Of a stretch of DNA of 5,015 nt, positions 1 to 5,015 are shown piece by piece. The notes under the pieces are model-generated. The model did no database searches and was not told the DNA's origin. It saw only the letters and a list, made by a program, of their open reading frames with translations. Source of the DNA: Pedobacter sp. UBA5917 (GTDB taxonomy: Bacteria; Bacteroidota; Bacteroidia; Sphingobacteriales; Sphingobacteriaceae); assembly GCF_002432345.1 (NCBI RefSeq), contig NZ_DJDT01000300.1, positions 1-5,015 on the forward strand. The letters are read 5' to 3'. How positions within the stretch are numbered: position 1 is the stretch's first letter; every line of letters begins with the position of its first letter. The translations under genes were made by a program, and so were the position numbers.

Positions 1-807
1 CCTGTGATCAGGATCTTCTCTTCCGATGATGAAAATGAATTATTGAATATCCAGCACGATAGCCGTGCGGTGATCGAATACCTCCTGTTAAACCGCGAAA
101 ACCCAAACTCGATATTAAATATCGTTACCCTGGCCCGCGAAAATGCAAGAAGTGTGCAGGAACACATACCTAAAGATTTATGGCAATGCCTGAACGAATA
201 TTACCACACTGTTAAAGATGAAAAACTGTTGTGGTATGTACAGAAAGATGATCCGATTACCGCTCTGGATATTTTGATTAAACAGGTAATGCTGTACAAC
301 GGAACGGCCGATAGCGTAATGGAACGCGGCGAAAGCCGAAGTTTTATGAACATCGGCAAACACCTGGAGCGGAGCATACAATCAGTAGATATCCTCGATA
401 TTAAATTCAGTTCGATCAGCAGCAACCCGGATTTACTGACCGATATTTCTTACTGGAAACATCTGTTGTTATCCTTAGGCGGCTACGAACTGTACCTAAA
501 AACCTACCGGCAAGGCTTTGATGCCAAAAACATCATCGAACTGGCTATGCTCAATAACGATTTTCCACGGTCGGCACTTTATGCCATGAATAATATAGAC
601 AGGTATTTTAACCGGTTAAAGAGCGAAAGCAACATCGAACATTATAATAACCTATCATTTAAAATCGGCCGGTTAAAAAGTATGATTACTTATAGTTCTG
701 TAAATAAAATGAATGAGGAAGAATTGCATAGTTACCTTACCGAGATCAGATCGGAGCTTTACGGTATTGGCAATCAGCTTAACGAGTATTATTTTGCAAA
801 CTCATAA
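1..807 (+). CDS. alpha-E domain-containing protein (DUF403), 5'-truncated
   Basis: This is the C-terminal 268 residues of an alpha-E family protein (Pfam DUF403, COG2307). Family members are usually about 310-320 residues and start with a conserved segment resembling LSRxAxxLYWxGRYxERA. That segment is missing here, so the reading frame must continue upstream of base 1, and the GTG at base 4 is not a believable start. Numbering from the first codon seen, the family motif LARENARSVQEHIPKDLW is at 44-61, followed by LNEYY, and a second family-type motif GKHLER is at 119-124. The rest is predicted to be all-helical, with no signal peptide or membrane segment visible in this part. The biochemical role is unproven. 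Comparative genomics has linked alpha-E proteins with circularly permuted ATP-grasp ligases and transglutaminase-like enzymes as a proposed peptide-synthesis or peptide-tagging system. The transglutaminase gene 105 bases downstream on the same strand fits that arrangement. The family call is firm and the function is inferred. Confidence 0.9.
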   Translation, partial: PVIRIFSSDDENELLNIQHDSRAVIEYLLLNRENPNSILNIVTLARENARSVQEHIPKDLWQCLNEYYHTVKDEKLLWYVQKDDPITALDILIKQVMLYNGTADSVMERGESRSFMNIGKHLERSIQSVDILDIKFSSISSNPDLLTDISYWKHLLLSLGGYELYLKTYRQGFDAKNIIELAMLNNDFPRSALYAMNNIDRYFNRLKSESNIEHYNNLSFKIGRLKSMITYSSVNKMNEEELHSYLTEIRSELYGIGNQLNEYYFANS

Positions 808-821
808 ACCAACTGATTTTT

Positions 822-888
822 AATCACAGATAGGCACAGATGAACACAGATATTTTTACAAATTTTCCATCTGTGTTTATCTGTGATT
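822..888. repeat. Inverted repeat built from CACAGAT units on a 10-base pitch
   Basis: The left arm (822-842) and the reverse complement of the right arm (868-888) agree at 19 of 21 positions, around a 25-base AT-rich centre. The left side carries CACAGAT at 825, 835 and 845, and the right side carries ATCTGTG at 869 and 879, so every unit is spaced by exactly one helical turn. The element fills most of the spacer between the alpha-E and transglutaminase genes. I recall similar CACAGAT-rich palindromes scattered between genes in Bacteroidota and other phyla, which suggests a REP-like or MITE-like repeat, but I cannot name a family. RNA from it could form a long hairpin between the two cistrons. 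There is no T-run directly after the right arm, so it is not a classic intrinsic terminator. Confidence 0.8.
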
Positions 889-912
889 TCACATAAAATA
901 ACAAAAGCCAAT

Positions 913-1905
913 ATGCCAATTTTCAAAATTAAACATATCACCAATTATAAATACGAATCGCCGGTGCGCGACAGCGCTAACCAGATTATCCTTTTTCCGA
1001 TTAAAGATGATTTCCAGAAAGTGGTTAAACACGACCTGAACATCTCCGGAAGTCCGGAAATTGAGATTTTTATCGATTATTATGGCAACGAGGTAGGTAC
1101 TTTCACCCAAAACGAGCCGCATACCCAGCTTAAAATCTTCTCGAAAGTATGTGTAGAAACCTTTCCTAAAACACTCCCTCAGGATGATATGTTCAGCAGT
1201 GCGCAATGGAACAGTTTAAATGTGCTTAAATATGAAGTGCCCTATATCGATTACCTCCGCCAGGAAGGTTTTGAAGGAATTTCTCAGTTAAAAGAAACAG
1301 CTCTGGGGATAAAAACCGATGAGGATACCCCATACCAAACTGCCATAAAATACTGTGCCTACGTTTTTAATAATTTCGAATACATTAAGGGGGTAACAGC
1401 CGTTGATACCACTATTGACGAGATTTTGAAGCTCAAGGCAGGTGTTTGTCAGGATTTTGCGCACGTGCTCACCGCCATGCTGCGTTTAACAGGCATTCCG
1501 GCACGGTATGTTAGCGGTTATATCTGCCCTAATAGAGATGGCATGCGGGGCGAAGGGGCTACCCACGCCTGGACAGAGGCTTACCTGCCCGAATACGGTT
1601 GGCTGGGCCTCGACCCTACAAACAACTGTATTGCCAACGAAAACCATGTACGCCTGGCCGTAGGTAGAAACTTTACTGATTGTTCGCCTGTAAAAGGTGT
1701 TTACAAAGGTGGTTTTGAACAGGTTATGGAAGTAAATGTTTCAGTAGGTTATAACGACGACGATTTTAATGACAACGAAACGTACTTCCAGCCTAAAGAA
1801 GTAAATTATAGCAAGCCATCTGCAATGATCACAACTGCAAGAAACAGAAACAGCTATCAGGAATATATGGAGGCGATGCAGCAACAGCAGCAACAACAAC
1901 AGTAG
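913..1905 (+). CDS. Transglutaminase-like family protein (bacterial N-domain plus transglutaminase core)
   Basis: This is a 330-residue protein of the COG1305 type. Residues 1 to about 90 match the bacterial transglutaminase-like N-terminal region: the opening FKIKHITNYKYESPVRDSAN is typical, from the beta-strand pattern HxTxYxYxxPV. The papain-like core lies at roughly 140-240 and keeps the full triad: Cys179 in GVCQDFAHV, His218 in THAWTEAYLP, and Asp234 in GWLGLDPTN. It should therefore be an active thiol enzyme, either a peptidase/amidase or an acyl-transferase; substrate is unknown. I see no signal peptide, so a cytoplasmic site is likely. I chose the ATG at 913 because the family consensus begins immediately after it. 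The in-frame GTG at 883 lies inside the right arm of the inverted repeat and would add ten non-conserved residues. No strong ribosome binding site is visible. The C-terminus (about 275-330) is not conserved-looking and ends in eight glutamines. The gene is probably co-transcribed with the alpha-E gene, and the pair fits the proposed ATP-grasp/alpha-E/transglutaminase peptide-modification system. Confidence 0.92.
   Translation: MPIFKIKHITNYKYESPVRDSANQIILFPIKDDFQKVVKHDLNISGSPEIEIFIDYYGNEVGTFTQNEPHTQLKIFSKVCVETFPKTLPQDDMFSSAQWNSLNVLKYEVPYIDYLRQEGFEGISQLKETALGIKTDEDTPYQTAIKYCAYVFNNFEYIKGVTAVDTTIDEILKLKAGVCQDFAHVLTAMLRLTGIPARYVSGYICPNRDGMRGEGATHAWTEAYLPEYGWLGLDPTNNCIANENHVRLAVGRNFTDCSPVKGVYKGGFEQVMEVNVSVGYNDDDFNDNETYFQPKEVNYSKPSAMITTARNRNSYQEYMEAMQQQQQQQQ
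1879..1902 (+). repeat. CAG/CAA glutamine-codon tract abutting the stop codon
   Basis: Eight consecutive glutamine codons (CAG CAA CAG CAG CAA CAA CAA CAG) come directly before the TAG stop at 1903-1905, forming a pure polyglutamine tail on the transglutaminase-like protein. The mix of CAG and CAA makes it an imperfect trinucleotide repeat. Changes of whole units would lengthen or shorten the tail without shifting the frame. Glutamine is the classical acyl-donor residue for true transglutaminases, but there is no direct evidence that this tail is a substrate. Confidence 0.9.
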
Positions 1906-1906
1906 G

Positions 1907-1934
1907 CAGTTTTCAGTTCTCAGTTAATAGTAGT
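1907..1934. repeat. 7-base-periodic CAGT array in the convergent gap
   Basis: CAGT begins at 1907, 1914 and 1921, with a degenerate TAGT at 1928, giving four units at an exact 7-base pitch. Further CAGT and CAAT words at 1938 and 1943 are out of phase. The array starts immediately after the transglutaminase stop codon and occupies the first half of the 64-base gap before the 3' end of the MutS-like gene. The same heptad type recurs at 3568-3651 on the other side of that gene. The function is unknown. No intrinsic terminator for either convergent gene is clear in this gap. Confidence 0.65.
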
Positions 1935-1969
1935 CAACAGTTCAATTAACCAAAAATAACAGTGGGGAT

Positions 1970-3301
1970 TTAATTCAGATCTCTGCTGTTTAATATTTCG
2001 CTGATTTTCTCATTTTCAATAATCCACATCCCTATCCGCTCTTCAGTAATCCCATCCATAAGCTGATAGGTAAATATCGGCCTGCCATCCTCCATTCTGG
2101 TAAAAAGATATTTAAACATCATGTTTTGTTCAGATTTGATAATTTCTGCAACTTCAACTATATGGGTCGAAATCATAAAATAACAATCTACTATTTTAGA
2201 AAATGATCTAATTACGGATAGAGACCCATCAAATGCATCTTTTACATTGGTTCCGCGGAAAAGCTCATCAAAAATCACAAAAATATTTTTAGATACCTTA
2301 ATCTTTTCAGCAACATGTTTTACCCTTAATACTTCATTATAAAAATGACTGTAACCCTGGTTTAAATTATCAGGCAGATTGATGGTTGATACCAGGCCCT
2401 GCCAGATACCTGTTTCCATGGAGGCTGCCGGAACAGGAAAGCCTAAATGCGCCAGGTAAATAGAAATGCCTACCGATTTTAAAAAAGTAGATTTTCCGGC
2501 CATATTGCTTCCGGTAAGAAAACAGACATTTTTTCCACCTCCAAATTCGATATCATTAGCAACCGAATGTTCTATAAAAGGATGAAAAACACCTCTAATC
2601 CTTAAATGCTGTTTTTTAGCACTCATATAAGGAAGGTTTAAATTGTATTTTCTCGATGCTTTAACCACCGAAAAATAAGCATCAAACTGATACACCAGAT
2701 CGAGGAGTAATTTAACCGTACGAAACTCAGCTCCCCTAAATATAAAATCCAGTTGCTCCAACTCGAATAGGGTAATTTTTCTTTCGTCGCGGCCTGTAAT
2801 CTCCTTAACCATACTTTGCTTAAACAACCTGATTACAAGGTCATCAAATTCATTAACCAACCTGGGCTTAATTTCACCATCCAGCGTACTAAAGATTTCG
2901 CTCATTTTCTTTAGCAGAAAAATAATTTCCCTTACGCCTTTTTCCTTTAAATAATAGGCTTGATTAGGATAGAAGAAATAATTTACAGATTTGGCCAATG
3001 CCGAAATCCTGGAGTACGATTTTATTTTAGAGTTCTGCATCAGGTAGCTTTCAACAAAATCCATATTGGTACGGTCCAGATATAAATCTCCAGAATAGTT
3101 TGAAATGTATTTAATCAGCTCCTGCCGCTCATTAATCACTTCGATATCTGTCGAAGGCGCCCTAAACATCTCCATCAGTTTATCATTACCCTTAATAGTA
3201 GAAGTAAAATTGAATACTGAAAAAACACTCTTATTCAAACCGTAAGCATCAAATATGTTTAAATCGGTTAGTGTCTGTTTATCAATATCGAATTTATTCA
3301 T
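1970..3301 (-). CDS. Short MutS-family ATPase (core helical domain plus ABC-type ATPase, no mismatch-recognition domain)
   Basis: This is a 443-residue MutS-related protein. Residues 15-67 match the start of MutS domain III (SVFNFTSTIKGNDKLMEMF, then a helix ending in INERQELIKYI), and the stretch to about 230 is helical like the core/lever region. Residues about 238-430 form the ATPase: Walker A GSNMAGKST at 264-272, the signature-region SHFYNEV at 318-324, Walker B FVIFDE at 341-346 continuing to LFRGT, and the switch histidine in STH at 378-380. A motif resembling MutS's C-terminal DGITEERIGM follows at 416-425. ATP binding and hydrolysis should be intact. Canonical MutS is about 850 residues. 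This protein lacks the mismatch-binding domain I with its Phe-x-Glu motif, the connector domain II, and any Smr nuclease domain as in MutS2, so it should not be called mutS. Its DNA target and partners are unknown. The ATG at 3301 gives a start close to domain III. The gene is transcribed against its left neighbour and divergently from asnS, and no promoter or ribosome binding site is evident. Confidence 0.9.
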   Translation of the reverse strand: MNKFDIDKQTLTDLNIFDAYGLNKSVFSVFNFTSTIKGNDKLMEMFRAPSTDIEVINERQELIKYISNYSGDLYLDRTNMDFVESYLMQNSKIKSYSRISALAKSVNYFFYPNQAYYLKEKGVREIIFLLKKMSEIFSTLDGEIKPRLVNEFDDLVIRLFKQSMVKEITGRDERKITLFELEQLDFIFRGAEFRTVKLLLDLVYQFDAYFSVVKASRKYNLNLPYMSAKKQHLRIRGVFHPFIEHSVANDIEFGGGKNVCFLTGSNMAGKSTFLKSVGISIYLAHLGFPVPAASMETGIWQGLVSTINLPDNLNQGYSHFYNEVLRVKHVAEKIKVSKNIFVIFDELFRGTNVKDAFDGSLSVIRSFSKIVDCYFMISTHIVEVAEIIKSEQNMMFKYLFTRMEDGRPIFTYQLMDGITEERIGMWIIENEKISEILNSRDLN

Positions 3302-3393
3302 GGGGCAGCGGTAGATGGATAAGCTAAAAATGGTTTATCTGTAAGCCTGAGCTTGATTAATATTTGTGCGTTTTGACTCCTTTTCCTAACGCG

Positions 3394-3471
3394 ATCGTCA
3401 TGCTGTCACTAAGCTTCGGGATCAGCATCTTTTCTGCTAGATAGACCCTGAAATAAATTCAGGGTGACGAT
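3394..3471. repeat. 78-base multi-hairpin intergenic element
   Basis: Outer arms ATCGTCA (3394-3400) and TGACGAT (3465-3471) are exact inverted repeats and enclose two further hairpins. One pairs ATCAGCA (3421-3427) with TGCTAGAT (3435-3442), with one bulged A and a 7-base loop. The other pairs ACCCTGAA (3445-3452) with TTCAGGGT (3458-3465), 8 perfect pairs around a 5-base loop; the shared T at 3465 means the outer stem or this hairpin gives up one pair. The segment around 3435-3471 resembles a dispersed repeat I recall from Pedobacter-type genomes, so a REP-like, non-autonomous mobile origin is the best guess. No T-run follows the strong hairpin, which argues against an intrinsic terminator. 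Confidence 0.7.
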
Positions 3472-3567
3472 TGTGAGTTAAAATATCCGCAAAAGACCTT
3501 TTAACAAAAAAAGAATCGAACTCAGATTATATTTTTTTTCAAGATAAGAATTTACCGTAATAGTTGT

Positions 3568-3651
3568 CAATTTGCAGTTAGCAATTAACAGTTCAGATCC
3601 ACCACTTGCTTAAAAAACTGAAAACTGTGTACTGAAAACTGCCAACTGATA
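3568..3651. repeat. Inverted pair of 7-base-periodic CAGT/ACTG arrays
   Basis: The left arm has CAAT, CAGT, CAAT, CAGT at 3568, 3575, 3582 and 3589, exactly 7 bases apart. The right arm has ACTG at 3617, 3624, 3631, 3638 and 3645, again exactly 7 apart. ACTG is the reverse complement of CAGT, so the arms face each other across a spacer of about 21 bases and could pair imperfectly. The array ends 12 bases before the probable -7 box of asnS. It is probably a dispersed intergenic repeat, and any regulatory effect on asnS is speculative. Confidence 0.7.
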
Positions 3652-3662
3652 AACTTTTTTTC

Positions 3663-3670
3663 TAAATTTG
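3663..3670 (+). promoter_or_regulatory. Probable -7 box of the asnS promoter
   Basis: TAAATTTG is an exact match to the Bacteroidota -7 consensus TAnnTTTG and lies 20 bases before the asnS ATG, implying a short leader of roughly 12-15 bases. I see no good TTG-type -33 element at the expected distance, because that position falls within the ACTG heptad array. The leader is A/T-rich without a clear Shine-Dalgarno sequence, as is common in this phylum. Confidence 0.6.
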
Positions 3671-3690
3671 CGCCTTTTACAAATAACAAT

Positions 3691-5015
3691 ATGATTAAGA
3701 GACAGCAAATTAAAGATTTATTAAAGTCGACAGCATTTGACACAGAAGTAACGGTTATGGGATGGGTAAGAACTTTCCGTAATAATCAGTTTATTGCCTT
3801 AAATGACGGATCTTGCATGGGCAATATCCAGGTTGTGATCGATTTTAATAATTTGCCTGATGAGCTGTTAAAAAGAATAACAACCGGCGCGGCAATTTCT
3901 GCAACGGGCAAATTGATCGAATCGTTGGGTAAAGGTCAATCGGTAGAGATTAAAGCTACGAGTGTAGAAATTTTGGGTGATAGTGATCCTGAAAAATTCC
4001 CCTTACAACCTAAAAAACACAGTTTAGAGTTTTTACGCGAAATTGCCCACCTGCGTTTCCGTACCAATACATTTAACGCCGTTTTTAAAGTGCGTCATGC
4101 ATTGGCATTCGCGATTCACCAGTTTTATAACGAGCGTGGTTTTGTTTATATGCACACGCCCGTAATTACTGCAAGTGATGCAGAAGGTGCCGGCGAAATG
4201 TTTAAGGTTACCACTTTAGATTTCGACAATACGCCACGCACTGAGGATGGTAAAGTAGATTTCTCACAGGATTTCTTTGCCCGCGCCACTAACTTAACGG
4301 TATCTGGTCAGCTGGAAGGTGAATTGGCAGCAATGGCTTTCGGTAAAATTTACACTTTCGGACCAACTTTCAGGGCCGAAAACTCGAATACAACGCGTCA
4401 CCTGGCAGAATTCTGGATGATTGAACCTGAATTTGCTTTTGCGGATTTAGAAGATAACATGCAACTTGCAGAAGATATGATGAAGTATGTTATTAAATAT
4501 GCTTTAGACAATTGCAAAGAGGAGCTTGAATTTTTAAACAGCCGTTTAGCGGAAGAAGATAAACAAAAGCCACAGAACGAGCGCAGCGAATTTGGTTTAT
4601 TGGAAAAACTTGATTTCTGTTTATCAAACGATTTTGAACGTTTAACCTATACAGAAGCGATCAGGATTTTAAGGTCTTCTAAACCGAACCAAAAGAAACA
4701 GTTCAAATACCTGATTGACGAGTGGGGAGCTGATTTACAGAGCGAACACGAACGTTACCTGGTAGAAAAACACTTTAAAAAACCGGTAATTTTAACAGAT
4801 TACCCTGCAGATATAAAATCGTTCTACATGCGCCAGAATGAGCCGGATGCAGAGGGCAGACAAACTGTTGCCGCAATGGATATCTTATTCCCGGGCATTG
4901 GCGAAATGATCGGTGGATCGCAACGCGAGGAGCGTTTAGACCGTTTAACGAAACGTATGGAAGATTTAAACATTCCACAGGACGAACTTTGGTGGTATTT
5001 AGATACCCGCCGTTT
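3691..5015 (+). CDS. asnS: Asparagine--tRNA ligase (AsnRS), 3'-truncated by the window end
   Basis: Cytoplasmic class IIb aminoacyl-tRNA synthetase that charges tRNA-Asn with asparagine using ATP. The frame is open from the ATG at 3691 to the window end, 441 complete codons. Family members are about 465-480 residues, so some 30-40 are missing. Residues about 17-100 form the OB-fold anticodon-binding domain (VTVMGWVRTFRNNQFIALND is diagnostic). The catalytic domain follows from about 110. HSLEFLREIAHLRFRTNTF is at 110-128; motif 1 is around FVYMHTPVIT (151-160); SDAEGAGEMF is at 162-171; the amino-acid-site segment NLTVSGQLEGE is at 201-211; motif 2 is around 217-247, with the ATP-contacting FRAENSNTTRH at 227-237 and EFWMIEPE at 240-247. 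The late segments MDILFPGIGEMIGGSQREER (396-415) and WWYLDTRR (434-441) are typical. Motif 3, with its arginine, lies beyond the window. GEMIGGSQRE and the absence of an archaeal-type AspRS pattern favour AsnRS over AspRS. It is expressed as its own unit from the promoter just upstream, and nothing suggests damage. Confidence 0.96.
   Translation, partial: MIKRQQIKDLLKSTAFDTEVTVMGWVRTFRNNQFIALNDGSCMGNIQVVIDFNNLPDELLKRITTGAAISATGKLIESLGKGQSVEIKATSVEILGDSDPEKFPLQPKKHSLEFLREIAHLRFRTNTFNAVFKVRHALAFAIHQFYNERGFVYMHTPVITASDAEGAGEMFKVTTLDFDNTPRTEDGKVDFSQDFFARATNLTVSGQLEGELAAMAFGKIYTFGPTFRAENSNTTRHLAEFWMIEPEFAFADLEDNMQLAEDMMKYVIKYALDNCKEELEFLNSRLAEEDKQKPQNERSEFGLLEKLDFCLSNDFERLTYTEAIRILRSSKPNQKKQFKYLIDEWGADLQSEHERYLVEKHFKKPVILTDYPADIKSFYMRQNEPDAEGRQTVAAMDILFPGIGEMIGGSQREERLDRLTKRMEDLNIPQDELWWYLDTRR

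Larger units (their letters stand above)
3302..3690. other. 389-base intergenic region, rich in repeats, no gene
   Basis: This is the divergent space between the MutS-like gene and asnS. I find no convincing coding frame and no tRNA or other recognisable RNA gene. Nothing notable is seen at 3302-3390, where the MutS-like gene's promoter should lie. I found no TAnnTTTG box on the minus strand there. After this come the multi-stem element (3394-3471), an A7 run (3506-3512) facing a T8 run (3532-3539), the heptad arrays (3568-3651) and the asnS promoter. Confidence 0.8.

Noticed and set aside
4..6. GTG at base 4 as the true start of the alpha-E gene
   Set aside because: The conserved N-terminal part of the family would be missing, and the frame is open to the window edge. 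A gene cut by the window is the simpler reading.
883..912. GTG at 883 as the start of the transglutaminase gene
   Set aside because: It lies inside the right arm of the palindrome and would add ten residues not seen in the family. The conserved N-terminal pattern begins right after the ATG at 913.
889..1206. 105-codon open frame on the minus strand inside the transglutaminase gene
   Set aside because: It lies entirely opposite a well-supported conserved gene and has no recognisable motif. The same applies to the short minus-strand frames at 178-381, 201-425 and 4775-4978.
1923..1950. GTTAAT / ATTAAC 6-base inverted repeat in the convergent gap as a terminator
   Set aside because: The stem is short, has a single G-C pair, a 16-base loop and no T-run, so it is too weak to call.
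3445..3465. Perfect 8-base hairpin as an intrinsic terminator
   Set aside because: No T-run follows on either strand, and it is not placed at the 3' end of a gene: both neighbouring genes read away from this region.
3394..3471. Cloverleaf-like fold as a tRNA gene
   Set aside because: There is no T-loop TTCGANNC-type motif, no D-loop pattern and no believable anticodon stem. Stem lengths do not match a tRNA.
3506..3539. A7 run followed by a T8 run as a terminator or UP element
   Set aside because: Pairing would be A-T only, and the location is about 125 bases from the nearest likely promoter box. It is better explained as AT-rich intergenic sequence.
1..5015. CRISPR array, transposase, phage, toxin-antitoxin or defence cluster
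   Set aside because: No direct repeats of CRISPR size and spacing, no mobile-element enzyme and no defence gene motif were found on either strand.

Overview
The window most likely comes from a Bacteroidota chromosome, and Pedobacter or a related Sphingobacteriaceae genus fits best. Three things suggest this: the moderately AT-rich base composition; a TAnnTTTG-type -7 box with almost no Shine-Dalgarno sequence before the one gene start whose promoter is visible; and intergenic repeats of kinds I recall from Pedobacter-like genomes. The genus call is inference from pattern memory, not from a search.

Layout. From 1 to 807 (+) is the 3' part of an alpha-E domain (DUF403) protein whose first few dozen residues lie upstream of the window. 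A 105-base spacer follows, holding an inverted repeat of CACAGAT units on a 10-base pitch. From 913 to 1905 (+) is a transglutaminase-like cysteine enzyme with an intact Cys-His-Asp triad and an eight-glutamine C-terminus. These two genes belong to the alpha-E / transglutaminase / ATP-grasp amidoligase group, so an ATP-grasp partner is expected just upstream, outside the window. A 64-base convergent gap with a 7-base-periodic CAGT array separates them from a short MutS-family ATPase on the minus strand (1970-3301). That protein has the core helical domain and the ATPase but none of the mismatch-recognition domains.

From 3302 to 3690 there is no gene. This 389-base intergenic region contains a 78-base element with potential to fold into a three-stem structure (3394-3471), an A-run/T-run pair, and a second 7-base-periodic array arranged as two inward-facing arms (3568-3651). 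Right after this array is the probable promoter of asnS, which starts at 3691 (+) and runs off the window end with about 441 of an expected 470-480 codons visible.

The genes form at least three separate units: the alpha-E/transglutaminase pair, the MutS-like gene alone, and asnS alone. Nothing in the sequence links their functions. I see no phage, transposase, CRISPR, toxin-antitoxin or defence module here. The intergenic repeats are the least-explained part of the window.
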